This document shows positions 26,998-36,507 of a stretch of DNA of 64,000 nucleotides, piece by piece. Numbering within the stretch: position 1 is the stretch's first letter; the number at the start of each line of letters is the position of its first letter. Location: positions 2,046,001-2,110,000 of the forward strand of contig NZ_AP024525.1 of NCBI RefSeq assembly GCF_020886775.1, read 5' to 3'. The position numbers and the translations under genes were made by a program. This DNA is from Sinomonas cyclohexanicum (GTDB lineage: Bacteria > Actinomycetota > Actinomycetes > Actinomycetales > Micrococcaceae). The notes beneath the pieces are model-generated. The model ran no database searches and was not told the DNA's origin. It saw only the letters and a program-made list of their open reading frames with translations.

Positions 26998-28599
26998 GTG
27001 ATCACTGTCTCCAACCTCGAACTCCGCGCCGGCGCCCGGCTGCTCATGGATGAGGTGAGCTTCCGGATCGACAAGGGCGACAAGATCGGGCTCGTGGGCC
27101 GCAACGGTGCCGGCAAGACGACGCTCACGCGCGTCCTGGCGGGGGAGGGGCTACCGGCCGCCGGCACGGTCACGCGCTCTGGCGAGATCGGGTACCTGCC
27201 CCAGGACCCGCGCACGCCGGACATGGAGCAGCTCGCGCGGGACCGCATCCTGTCCGCGCGCGGGCTCGACGTCGTCGTGCGCAAGCTCCGCACGACCCAG
27301 GCCGAGATGGCCAGTGACGACGCCGAGACCCAGCGCAAGGCGATGGCGCGCTACGATCGGCTCGAGGCCGAATTCCTCGCGGGCGGCGGGTACGCCGCCG
27401 AGGCCGAGGCGGCCGCGATCTCCGCGAACCTCGCGCTCCCGGACCGCATCCTCAACCAGCCGCTCCGTACGCTCTCGGGCGGTCAGCGGCGCCGCGTCGA
27501 GCTCGCGCGCATCCTCTACTCGGCCGCAGACACGCTCCTGCTCGACGAGCCCACGAACCACTTGGACGCCGACTCGATCGCGTGGCTGCGCGACTTCCTC
27601 AAGGCCCACCAGGGAGGCCTGATCGTCATCTCGCACGACGTGGACCTGCTCGAGGCCACGGTGAACAAGGTGTTCCACCTCGACGCGAACCGCGCGGTGA
27701 TCGACATCTACAACATGGGCTGGAAGCGCTACCTCGCGCAGCGCGAAACGGACGAGCGCGCACGACGCCGCGAGCGTGCCAACGCGGAGAAGAAGGCCCA
27801 GGTGCTCCTGGACCAGGCGAACAAGATGCGCGCGAAGGCCACGAAGGCCGTCGCCGCGCAGAACATGGCCAAGCGCGCCGAGCGGCTCCTCGCCGGAGTC
27901 GCGGAAGAGCGGGTCGCGGACCGCGTGGCCGCCCTGCGGTTCCCCGAGCCGGCTCCGTGCGGCAAGACCCCGCTGACCGCCGAGGGCCTGTCCAAGTCCT
28001 ACGGATCGCTCGAGATCTTCACAGACGTGGACCTCGCCGTGGACCGCGGCTCGCGCGTGGTGATCCTGGGCCTCAACGGCGCCGGCAAGACGACGCTCCT
28101 GCGCATGCTCGCGGGCGTGGACCAGCCGGACACGGGAGAGGTCCGCGCCGGCCATGGCCTGAAGATCGGCTACTACGCGCAGGAGCACGAGACCCTGGAC
28201 ACGGACCGGACGGTCCTCGAGAACATGCGCAGCGCCGCCCCCGACCACCTCGGCGACGCGGACGTGCGCGGCATCCTCGGCTCGTTCCTGTTCCAGGGCG
28301 ACGACGTCGACAAGCCCGCCGGCGTCCTGTCCGGCGGGGAGAAGACCCGCCTCGCCCTGGCCACGATCGTGGCGTCCAGTGCGAACGTGCTGCTCCTGGA
28401 CGAGCCCACGAACAACCTCGACCCGGCGAGCCGCCGCGAGATCCTCGGCGCCCTGAAGACGTACAAGGGCGCCGTCGTCATGGTCAGCCACGACGAGGGC
28501 GCCGTCGAGGCGCTCAACCCCGAGCGCGTCGTGCTGCTCCCGGACGGCGTCGAGGATCTCTGGAGCGCGGACTACCTGGACCTCATCACGCTCGCCTAG
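26998..28599 (+). CDS. ABC-F family ATPase
   Basis: 533-aa soluble protein with two ABC ATPase domains and no membrane domain. First: Walker A GRNGAGKTT, signature LSGGQRRRVELA, Walker B LLLDEPTNHLD. Second: LNGAGKTT, LSGGEKTRLALA, LLLDEPTNNLD. The linker (about residues 245-300) is a charged helix with ERANAEKKAQVLLDQANKMR, the ribosome-contacting P-site-tRNA-interaction motif of ABC-F factors. Such proteins act on stalled ribosomes or give antibiotic protection; which applies here is not readable. GTG start. Its stop lies three bases from the convergent ybaK-like stop, with no terminator between. Confidence 0.9.
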   Translation: MITVSNLELRAGARLLMDEVSFRIDKGDKIGLVGRNGAGKTTLTRVLAGEGLPAAGTVTRSGEIGYLPQDPRTPDMEQLARDRILSARGLDVVVRKLRTTQAEMASDDAETQRKAMARYDRLEAEFLAGGGYAAEAEAAAISANLALPDRILNQPLRTLSGGQRRRVELARILYSAADTLLLDEPTNHLDADSIAWLRDFLKAHQGGLIVISHDVDLLEATVNKVFHLDANRAVIDIYNMGWKRYLAQRETDERARRRERANAEKKAQVLLDQANKMRAKATKAVAAQNMAKRAERLLAGVAEERVADRVAALRFPEPAPCGKTPLTAEGLSKSYGSLEIFTDVDLAVDRGSRVVILGLNGAGKTTLLRMLAGVDQPDTGEVRAGHGLKIGYYAQEHETLDTDRTVLENMRSAAPDHLGDADVRGILGSFLFQGDDVDKPAGVLSGGEKTRLALATIVASSANVLLLDEPTNNLDPASRREILGALKTYKGAVVMVSHDEGAVEALNPERVVLLPDGVEDLWSADYLDLITLA

Positions 28600-28602
28600 C
28601 GC

Positions 28603-29106
28603 CTACCGGACGTCGAGCTCCTGAGCTCCGGTCACGCGGGCGAGGTCCGCGTAGCTGATCGAGAGCATGGACTGGTGGTCGCCGGCCCCGGCCCACAGGA
28701 GAGGGTAGCCGGCCAGATGCACGTCGATGAGCGTGCGCAGCGGCTCGGGGTGCCCCACGGGCGCCACCCCGCCGACGCGCTGGCCGGTGTGCTCGAGCAC
28801 GAATTCCGGGCTGGCGCGCCGGACCTTCCCGCCGATCGTCCGCGAGACGAGCCGGGTGTCCACCCGGGCGGCGCCGCTCGCCAGGATGAGGAGTGGCGCG
28901 CCGTCGTGCTCGAAGACGAGGCTGTTCGCGATCGCGCCGACCTCGCAGCCCAGCACGGCCGCGGCCGCGATGGCGGTCGGGACATCGTCCTCGAACGTCT
29001 TCACCGTATCCGGCAGGCCCGCCGCCGCGAGGGCGGTCCTCACGCGTTCGACGGCGACCCGGTCGCCCGACTCCGGGGCGCCCGCTGGCGTGGTGCCCGC
29101 CTCCAT
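28603..29106 (-). CDS. YbaK/aminoacyl-tRNA deacylase-like protein
   Basis: 167-aa YbaK/ProXp-fold protein that would hydrolyse mischarged tRNA. Seen: GCEVGAIANSLVFEHDG, LLILASGAARVD, and the GGVAPVGHPEPL loop. The Lys that is catalytic in E. coli YbaK (KTLV) seems to be Asn here (NSLV), so this is the non-canonical subgroup and the substrate is open. The ATG at 29106 overlaps the surf1 stop (ATGA); a longer frame upstream is a surf1 shadow. Confidence 0.85.
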   Translation of the reverse strand: MEAGTTPAGAPESGDRVAVERVRTALAAAGLPDTVKTFEDDVPTAIAAAAVLGCEVGAIANSLVFEHDGAPLLILASGAARVDTRLVSRTIGGKVRRASPEFVLEHTGQRVGGVAPVGHPEPLRTLIDVHLAGYPLLWAGAGDHQSMLSISYADLARVTGAQELDVR

Positions 29107-30044
29107 CAGTGGAAACCCTGGGCGTCGAGGATCGCGTCCTCTTCCTCCTCGGCGGTCGGCCGGCGCTTCTTCCGCGGGGCGAACCGGGCGGCCCTTTCGG
29201 CGGCCTCGCGGGCGGCGCGGTGGGCGTCCTCGCGCGCGAGCCGCGCGGCGTCGTCGTGCGCCGTCCCCGCCTCGGCCTCCACCGCGGCCTCGGCGGCCTC
29301 CGCCGCCGCGTCGATGGCGGCGTTCCTGGCCTGCTGGCGTGCCGCGTACCCGAAGCCGACGAACATGAGCACCGCGAACGCGAGCCATTGCAGCGCGTAG
29401 GAGAGATGCATGCCCTCGTCCGGCTGCGGCTTCGGCAGCGCGGCGGGCGCGGTCTGGGCCGGTGCCGGGTTCTCGCTCGCCATCATCCCGTATGCCCCGG
29501 TGAGGATCGGGTAGCCCAGCTGCTGCGCGTACGTCGGCAGGTCGATCGAGGCGAGCTGCCCCTCGGGCGCGCCACGGTCAAGAGTCGGCTCGCTCGGTCG
29601 CAGGCGCACGACGACGGTCGCCTCCCCGGCGGGTGGGTTCGGCACTGCGTCGGGCCGGCCCTGCTCCTTGTTGCCGATGGGCAGCCAGCCGCGGTCCACG
29701 ATCACGGTCTGCCCCGCGTCGGTGCGGAATGGCACCACGACCTCGTAGCCCGGCTGGCCGTTGTTGGGGCGGTTGCGCACCACCCGCGTGTCGGCGACGT
29801 TGTACGAGCCGTGGAGCTCGACCTGCTTCCACTCGTCGCCCGCGGGCAGCGATGCGAAGTCCCCTGCCGTCTGGGCGAACGGGACCGGTGTCGCGTCATA
29901 GTTCCTCGTGACGAGGTCGATGTTCGCCTTCGCTTCGTCGAGGCGGGACATCTGCCACCGGCTCAGCAGCACGCACGCGATGGCGAAGATGATGGCGAGG
30001 ACAAAGTAGGTGAGCCAGCGGCGGGAGACGAGGAAGCGGTACAT
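29106..30044 (-). CDS. SURF1 family cytochrome oxidase assembly protein
   Basis: 312-aa protein with the SURF1 layout: an N-terminal membrane helix (YFVLAIIFAIACVLLSRWQMSRL), a long outer domain with VVRNRPNNGQPGYEVVVPFR and VDRGWLP, and a second helix (LQWLAFAVLMFVGFGYAA) near residue 235. A charged Ala/Glu/Arg-rich tail of about 70 residues follows. It assists haem A insertion into cytochrome aa3, fitting with ctaA/ctaB in this window. Start ATG at 30044, where the upstream small gene ends. As sequenced, the upstream frame runs straight into surf1 without a stop. Confidence 0.9.
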   Translation of the reverse strand: MYRFLVSRRWLTYFVLAIIFAIACVLLSRWQMSRLDEAKANIDLVTRNYDATPVPFAQTAGDFASLPAGDEWKQVELHGSYNVADTRVVRNRPNNGQPGYEVVVPFRTDAGQTVIVDRGWLPIGNKEQGRPDAVPNPPAGEATVVVRLRPSEPTLDRGAPEGQLASIDLPTYAQQLGYPILTGAYGMMASENPAPAQTAPAALPKPQPDEGMHLSYALQWLAFAVLMFVGFGYAARQQARNAAIDAAAEAAEAAVEAEAGTAHDDAARLAREDAHRAAREAAERAARFAPRKKRRPTAEEEEDAILDAQGFH

Positions 30045-30298
30045 CAGTCGATCGCCTCCTCGACGGGACCGGTCTCGTTGAAGGGGCAGGGTCTCGCGCC
30101 ACAGCAGGCGGGTCCGGAGGTAGTCTTCGAGCCATTCCCGGTGCTCGCCGCACGCGAGCCAGACCTTGCGGCGCTCGGGGGTGTGGATCTTGGGGTTGTT
30201 CCAGAGCAGACGCCACTGTGCCGCACCGTGGCAGCCCTTGCGCGAGCAGATCGGAGTCTCGGGTGCCGCCGAGTCGCCGGGCAGCAGGGAGAACAGGC

Positions 30299-30302
<4 letters not shown>
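30044..30302 (-). CDS. Small zinc-finger-like protein, probable 3' frameshift
   Basis: About 85 aa. The GTG at 30302 overlaps the DUF3099 stop. Seen: a putative zinc site ICSRKGC...WLACGEHREWL and the conserved-looking WNNPKIHTPERR. Such small proteins are common next to SURF1 in Actinobacteria; function unknown. Near the 3' end a CCCC tract puts the frame out of register: the first frame reads on into surf1 without a stop. Dropping one C gives LPFNETGPVEEAID and a TGA that overlaps the surf1 ATG (TGATG). Either a sequencing error or a real indel. Confidence 0.65.
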
Positions 30303-31692
<1,390 letters not shown>

Positions 31693-31704
31693 CCGGGCGT
31701 CGAG

Positions 31705-31740
31705 CCGGGTGGTTGTTGGAGGAATCCGACAACCGCCCGG
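31705..31740 (+). terminator. Hairpin after fabG
   Basis: 12-bp stem (CCGGGTGGTTGT with ACAACCGCCCGG, one G-U pair) and a 12-base loop, 12 bases after the fabG stop. A probable terminator, or an attenuator before the second SDR gene. Confidence 0.6.
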
Positions 31741-31807
31741 GCCGTGCACGGCTGGCATGATGGGATCCGGCCACAGGTTTTTGGACAGATCAGACAAAGG
31801 AACGCGC

Positions 31808-32551
31808 ATGGGACTTCTGGACAGCAAGACGGCGATCGTCACCGGGTCGTCGCGGGGGATCGGCGCCGCGACGGCGAAGATCCTCGCGGGGGAGGGCGCC
31901 GCCGTCGTCGTGAACTACCGCCAGAAGGCGCCGCGGGCCAACAAGGTCGTGGCGGAGATCGAGGCCGCGGGCGGCCGCGCGATCGCGGTGGGCGGCGACC
32001 TCACCAACGAGGCCGACGTCGATGCCCTCGCCCAAGCGGCCGTCGACGCGTTCGGGTCCCTCGACGTGCTCGTCCTCAACGCCTCGGGCGGGATGGAGAC
32101 GGGCCTCGGCGAGGACTACGCGCTGCGCCTCAACCGCGACGCCCAGGTGGCCATGCTCAAGGCCGCAGCCGAGCGCATGAAGCCCGGCTCGCGCGTCGTG
32201 TTCGTCACGAGCCACCAGGCCCACTTCATCGACTCCGTCCAGACGATGGATGCCTACGAGCCCGTTGCACGGTCCAAGCGTGCGGGCGAGACCGCGCTGC
32301 GCGAGCTTGTCCCGTGGCTCACGGAGAAGGGCATCACGTTCGTGGTCGTCTCGGGTGACATGATCGAGGGGACCATCACCGCCACGCTGCTCGAGCGGGC
32401 TGCTCCCGGCGCGATCGCGTCGCGCCGCGAGGCCGCGGGCAAGCTGTACTCGGTCGACGAGTTCGCCGCGGAGGTGGCCAAGATGGTCACCGCGGACGTC
32501 GAGACCGGCCACACGGAGCTCGTGGGCGGAGCGGGCGGCTTCCAGGCCTGA
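31808..32551 (+). CDS. SDR family oxidoreductase, unusual active site
   Basis: 247-aa short-chain dehydrogenase. The cofactor loop is classical (VTGSSRGIGAATA). The usual NNAG is LNASGG, and the catalytic YxxxK is replaced by YEPVARSK, a Tyr-x6-Lys spacing as in enoyl-ACP reductases. The Ser position is FVTSHQAH. Reaction unknown. Position after fabG invites comparison with the mabA-inhA pair, but the glycine motif is not FabI-like. ATG at 31808 with AAAGGAA upstream. Convergent with serB across a repeat-rich hairpin. Confidence 0.8.
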   Translation: MGLLDSKTAIVTGSSRGIGAATAKILAGEGAAVVVNYRQKAPRANKVVAEIEAAGGRAIAVGGDLTNEADVDALAQAAVDAFGSLDVLVLNASGGMETGLGEDYALRLNRDAQVAMLKAAAERMKPGSRVVFVTSHQAHFIDSVQTMDAYEPVARSKRAGETALRELVPWLTEKGITFVVVSGDMIEGTITATLLERAAPGAIASRREAAGKLYSVDEFAAEVAKMVTADVETGHTELVGGAGGFQA

Positions 32552-32567
32552 CCGACTCTTCAAGAGC

Positions 32568-32649
32568 GCGTAGGTGACTCCTCGGGCAAGCGCACCTGAC
32601 TCCTCGACGCCGGCGAGTCACCTACGTGACGCCGAGGAGTCACCTGCGT
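32568..32649. terminator. Compound hairpin of GAGTCACCT repeats between SDR and serB
   Basis: Between convergent genes. AGGTGACTC (32572) is complementary to GAGTCACCT at 32615 and again at 32637; a fourth, imperfect copy lies at 32594-32606. The 32568-32585 arm pairs with 32632-32649 with one mismatch, or alternatively with 32614-32626. Mutually exclusive stems; probably a two-way terminator built by local duplication. Confidence 0.6.
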
Positions 32650-32661
32650 CGCACTGAGGTG

Positions 32662-33549
32662 TCACACCCCGGCAAGGAACCTCACCACGTCCAGGTACGG
32701 GAGGTCGACGGCTGCGTCGGCCGCCGCACGGACCTTCGGCTTGGCGTTGAACGCGACCCCGAGCCCAGCGGCGCCGAGCATGTCGAGGTCGTTCGCCCCG
32801 TCGCCCACGGCGATGCAGTGTTCGAGCGGAATGCCGTGCTGCCCCGCCCACTCGCGCAGCATGCGCTCCTTCACCGCGCGGTCCACCACCTCGCCCAGCA
32901 CCCTGCCGGTCAGCTCGCCGTCGACCACGTCGAGGTCGTTGGCGCGCCAGTGGTCGAGACCGAGGCCCTCCGCGAGCGGGTCGAGGATCTGGTTGAACCC
33001 GCCCGAGACCACGCACACCACGTGCCCGGCCGCGTGGAACGCCTCGATGAGCTCCTGCGCGCCGAGGGAGAGCACGACGGCGTCCCGCACCTTCGCGATG
33101 ACGCTCTCCGGCAGCCCCGCGAGGGTCGCGACGCGGGCGTGCAGGCTCTGGGCGAAGTCGAGCTCGCCCCGCATGGCGGCCTCGGTCACGGCGGTGACCT
33201 CGGCCCGCTTCCCGGCGTAGTCGGCGAGCAGCTCGATCACCTCCTGCTGGATGAGCGTGGAGTCCACGTCCATGATGAGGAGCTTGCGCTCCGCCTCCCG
33301 GACCTCCGCGGGCACGAGTGCCGCGGTGACCCCGAGCGCACTCAGGGCGCTGCGGGCGGAGGCGAGCCGGCCGGCGTCGAGCTTCACGTCCGCCGTGAGC
33401 GCCGCGTACGGGGAATCGGTGCGCAGCCCCGCAGGCGCCTCGAACGGGCCGACCGACGCGCCTGCGCCCTCGAGGGCGCGGGTGGCGGCCGCGGCGTCGT
33501 CGTCCGTGAGCGTCGGGGCATACAGGACTGCGGCGAAGTGAGCTGGCAT
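32662..33549 (-). CDS. serB: Phosphoserine phosphatase
   Basis: 295-aa HAD-family enzyme for the last step of serine synthesis. Seen: catalytic DVDSTLIQQE, the SGGF loop (VVSGGFNQI), the Lys-bearing loop and Mg-binding AVGDGANDLDMLG. An N-terminal regulatory region of about 90 residues precedes the catalytic domain and resembles a degenerate ACT domain. ATG at 33549. Divergent from an ABC ATPase gene; in M. tuberculosis a similar ATPase (Rv3041c) also sits beside serB2. Confidence 0.93.
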   Translation of the reverse strand: MPAHFAAVLYAPTLTDDDAAAATRALEGAGASVGPFEAPAGLRTDSPYAALTADVKLDAGRLASARSALSALGVTAALVPAEVREAERKLLIMDVDSTLIQQEVIELLADYAGKRAEVTAVTEAAMRGELDFAQSLHARVATLAGLPESVIAKVRDAVVLSLGAQELIEAFHAAGHVVCVVSGGFNQILDPLAEGLGLDHWRANDLDVVDGELTGRVLGEVVDRAVKERMLREWAGQHGIPLEHCIAVGDGANDLDMLGAAGLGVAFNAKPKVRAAADAAVDLPYLDVVRFLAGV

Positions 33550-33626
33550 ACCCCAGATTCTACTTTCCCGGCGGAAACCGCCTGCAGTTCGCGACGGGCG
33601 AACCACCTGCACTAATGTCAGAGGCC

Positions 33627-34436
33627 ATGAGCAATGTTCTCCAGCTGTCCGGCGTGAGCGTAGTCCGCGGGGCGAAGAAGCTGCTGGATGGGATCGACTG
33701 GCAGGTGAACGAGGGGGAGCGCTGGGTCATCCTCGGGCCGAACGGGGCCGGGAAGACGACGCTGCTCTCGCTCGCCGCTGCCCGCCTGCACCCCACGAGC
33801 GGCCGGGTCGAGATCCTCGACGAGACGATGGGCAAGGTCGACGTCTTCGAGCTGCGCCCCCGCATCGGCCTGTCCTCGGCCGTCCTCGCGAATCAGATCC
33901 CCGAGAATGAGAAGGTCCTCAACGTCGTCGTGACCGCGGCGTACGGTGTGACCGGGCGATGGCTCGAGGAGTACGAGAAGGACGACGAGCGCCGCGCGTT
34001 CCGTCTCCTGAACGAGTGGGGCATGGGCCCGCTGCTGGGCCGCGTGTTCGCGTCTCTGTCCGAGGGCGAGCGCAAGCGCGTCCAGATCGCCCGGGCGCTC
34101 ATGACTGACCCCGAGCTGCTGCTCCTCGATGAGCCCGGCGCCGGACTGGACCTGGCCGGCCGCGAGGAGCTCGTGTACAAGCTCTCCGAGCTCGCGATGG
34201 ACGACGCCGCCCCCGCACTCGTGCTCGTCACGCACCACCTCGAGGAGGTGCCGCCGGGCTTCACCCATGCGCTGCTGCTCCGCGACGGCGGGATCGTGGC
34301 CGCTGGGCCCATCGAGTCCACGCTCACCGAGTCGAACCTGAGCACCACGTTCGGCCTGCCGCTGGACGTGCGTGCCCAGGACGGACGGTATACCGCGGTG
34401 GCGAAGGACGGGGCCGCGGCTCCCGCAGCCAAGTGA
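33627..34436 (+). CDS. Stand-alone ABC ATPase
   Basis: 269-aa ATP-binding protein without a permease next to it. Walker A GPNGAGKTTL, signature LSEGERKRVQIARAL, Walker B LLLLDEPGAGLDL, switch LVTHHLEEV. It resembles Mtb Rv3041c and ModF-like ATPases. Start at ATG 33627, which has AGAGG; an ATG 12 bases earlier lacks one. It overlaps the TSUP gene by four bases, which need not imply a shared function. Confidence 0.82.
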   Translation: MSNVLQLSGVSVVRGAKKLLDGIDWQVNEGERWVILGPNGAGKTTLLSLAAARLHPTSGRVEILDETMGKVDVFELRPRIGLSSAVLANQIPENEKVLNVVVTAAYGVTGRWLEEYEKDDERRAFRLLNEWGMGPLLGRVFASLSEGERKRVQIARALMTDPELLLLDEPGAGLDLAGREELVYKLSELAMDDAAPALVLVTHHLEEVPPGFTHALLLRDGGIVAAGPIESTLTESNLSTTFGLPLDVRAQDGRYTAVAKDGAAAPAAK

Positions 34437-35233
34437 ACACCTTCTGGGGCGACGTCCTCATCTTCCTCGCCGGCCTGTGGGCGGGGACGATCAACACGAT
34501 CGTGGGCTCCGGCTCGCTCGTGACGTTCCCGGTCCTCGTGGCGCTCGGGTACAGCCCGGTCAACTCGATCATCTCCAACGCGATGGGCCTCGTGGCGGGC
34601 GGCTTCTCGGGCGCATACGGGTACAGGCGCGAGGCTGTCAGCGCGAAGCGGACGCTCTTGAAGCTCCTTCCCGTCTCGCTCGTGGGCGGCCTGCTCGGCG
34701 CATTCCTGCTGCTGCACCTGCCCGAGTCCGTGTTCGGGTACGTCGCCCCGGTGCTCATCGTCGTCGCGATCCTGCTGGTGATCTTCCAGCCGAAGCTCTC
34801 GGCCTGGGCCAAGGCGCGTCAGTCCCTCGAGCACATCACGCCCGAGCAGGCGGATCTGCAGAAGGTCCCGCTCATCCTGTACGTGCTGGTGTTCCTCATC
34901 GGTGTGTACGGCGGCTACTTCACCGCAGCCCAGGGCGTGCTGCTGATGGGCGTGCTGGGCGTGTTCTTCCATGGGACGCTGCAGCAGTCCAACGCGATCA
35001 AGGTCGTCCTGAGCCTTGTGGTGAACCTCATCGCCGCGGCAATGTACCTGATCTTCGCGTTCGAGCGGATCAACTGGCTCGTGGTGCTGCTCATCGCGGT
35101 CGGCTCGACGCTGGGCGGCTTCCTCGGCGCGGGCATCGGGCGGCGCATGAAGCCCGTGGTGCTGCGCATCGTCATCGTCATCCTCGGCGTCGTGGCGCTC
35201 GTCAATCTGGTGGGCAAGCTCTTCCATGGGTGA
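34433..35233 (+). CDS. TSUP (TauE/SafE/YfcA) family permease
   Basis: 266-aa membrane protein with about eight helices in two halves, each with the family's Gly-rich motif: LAGLWAGTINTIVGSGSLVTFP and VFLIGVYGGYFTAAQGVLLM. The family exports sulfite, sulfoacetate or related anions; the substrate here is unknown. GTG at 34433 overlaps the upstream stop (GTGA), and its end overlaps the methyltransferase start by eight bases. Confidence 0.88.
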   Translation: MNTFWGDVLIFLAGLWAGTINTIVGSGSLVTFPVLVALGYSPVNSIISNAMGLVAGGFSGAYGYRREAVSAKRTLLKLLPVSLVGGLLGAFLLLHLPESVFGYVAPVLIVVAILLVIFQPKLSAWAKARQSLEHITPEQADLQKVPLILYVLVFLIGVYGGYFTAAQGVLLMGVLGVFFHGTLQQSNAIKVVLSLVVNLIAAAMYLIFAFERINWLVVLLIAVGSTLGGFLGAGIGRRMKPVVLRIVIVILGVVALVNLVGKLFHG

Positions 35234-36044
35234 TGTCCCCCGGATCGTCCGGCTCACCTCGGCCGACGACCCCCGCGTGGCCGACTACACCCGGCTCACC
35301 GACGTGCACCTGCGCAAGGTCCGCGAACCCGCGGAGGGCCTCTACATCGCGGAGTCCTCGCGCGTCCTGCGGCGGGCGCTCGACGCCGGCCACACGCCCC
35401 GCTCCTTCTTCCTCGCCGACAAGTGGCTCGACGGGCTCGCCGACGTCCTCGCCGCTCACCCGGAGGTGCCGGCCTACGTGGGACCGCCGGAGCTCCTCGA
35501 GGAGATCACGGGCTTCCACCTCCACCGTGGCGCGATGGCCGCGATGCACCGTCCCGAGCCGGTGCCCGTCGCCGAGCTGCTTGCGGGCGCCCGCCGTGTC
35601 GCGGTGCTCGAGGACATCGTGGACCATACGAACGTCGGCGCGATCTTCCGCTCCGCGGCCGCCCTCGGGGTCGACGCCGTCCTGGTGACCCCTCGCTGCG
35701 GTGACCCCCTGTACCGGCGCAGCATCCGCGTCAGCATGGGCACGGTCTTCCAGGTCCCGTGGGCGAGGCTCGATTCGTGGCCGGAGGGCATCGCCGAGCT
35801 CCAGCGCCTCGGCTTCACGGTCGCTGCGATGGAGCTGACCGACGATGCCGTGGACGTGGACGCGCTGGCGGAGCGCGCCGTCGACCGTCTGGCCCTCGTC
35901 CTGGGCACCGAGGGTGCCGGGATCGCAGCCGCGACGCTCGCCGCCGCGGATCTGGCCGTGAAGATCCCGATGCGCGGCGGCGTCGACTCGCTCAACGTCG
36001 CCGCCGCGAGCGCCGTCGCGTTCTGGGAGCTGCGGCGACGCTGA
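35226..36044 (+). CDS. SpoU/TrmH-family RNA 2'-O-methyltransferase
   Basis: 272-aa RNA methyltransferase. An N-terminal substrate-binding region ([19 protein letters not shown]) precedes the SpoU knot domain. Motifs: [23 protein letters not shown] (motif 1 with catalytic Arg), [10 protein letters not shown] (motif 2) and [23 protein letters not shown] (motif 3). Target rRNA or tRNA position is not predictable. Last gene of the ATPase-TSUP-methyltransferase overlap chain. Confidence 0.92.
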   Translation: MGDVPRIVRLTSADDPRVADYTRLTDVHLRKVREPAEGLYIAESSRVLRRALDAGHTPRSFFLADKWLDGLADVLAAHPEVPAYVGPPELLEEITGFHLHRGAMAAMHRPEPVPVAELLAGARRVAVLEDIVDHTNVGAIFRSAAALGVDAVLVTPRCGDPLYRRSIRVSMGTVFQVPWARLDSWPEGIAELQRLGFTVAAMELTDDAVDVDALAERAVDRLALVLGTEGAGIAAATLAAADLAVKIPMRGGVDSLNVAAASAVAFWELRRR

Positions 36045-36086
36045 GAGGCGCTGCGCCCCGCCCCGAGCTGGTAGCATTGACTGCTG

Positions 36087-36137
36087 GCCCTCCAACCGGG
36101 AGGGCGTTCACACCTGGCCTCTGGCAAAATCCAGGGG
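36087..36137 (+). promoter_or_regulatory. Two-hairpin leader upstream of rpmE2
   Basis: GCCCTCC-AACCG-GGAGGGC (36087-36105), then CCTCTGG-CAAAAT-CCAGGGG (36118-36137), 19 bases before the L31 start. The first could be the methyltransferase terminator. Together they resemble an autoregulatory ribosomal-protein leader; an L31 leader class is known from Actinobacteria, but I cannot match its consensus by eye. Confidence 0.35.
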
Positions 36138-36156
36138 CACAAGCAAAGGGCCCATT

Positions 36157-36414
36157 GTGAAGTCTGATATTCACCCCAAGTACGGCTACGTCGTCTTCAA
36201 CGACCTCGCCTCCGGCGAGAAGTTCCTCACGCGCTCCACGGTCTCCTCGGACAAGACCACCGAGTGGGAGGACGGCAACACCTACCCGGTCATCGACGTC
36301 GAAATCTCCTCCGCCTCGCACCCGTTCTACACGGGCAAGCAGCGCATCATGGACTCGGCCGGCCGCGTCGAGCGCTTCAACGCTCGCTTCAAGAACTTCG
36401 GCAAGAAGGCCTGA
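36157..36414 (+). CDS. rpmE2: 50S ribosomal protein L31 type B (zinc-free)
   Basis: 85 aa. N-terminus [16 protein letters not shown] and ending [15 protein letters not shown] are standard for type B L31. No cysteines at all, so this is the C-minus form that replaces zinc-binding L31 under zinc limitation in many bacteria, usually under Zur. I saw no recognisable Zur box. GTG at 36157 with AAAGGG upstream. A strong hairpin follows. Confidence 0.95.
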   Translation: MKSDIHPKYGYVVFNDLASGEKFLTRSTVSSDKTTEWEDGNTYPVIDVEISSASHPFYTGKQRIMDSAGRVERFNARFKNFGKKA

Positions 36415-36429
36415 TTCAGGCTCTGCCGC

Positions 36430-36465
36430 GCGAAGGCGCCGTCCCGCTGGGGACGGCGCCTTCGC
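36430..36465 (+). terminator. Terminator of rpmE2
   Basis: 16-bp perfect stem (GCGAAGGCGCCGTCCC and its complement) with a four-base loop, 16 bases after the rpmE2 stop. Confidence 0.85.
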
Positions 36466-36507
36466 CGTCTCCGGGCCAAGACTTCAGACGGGTCTAGGCT
36501 TGGTCCC

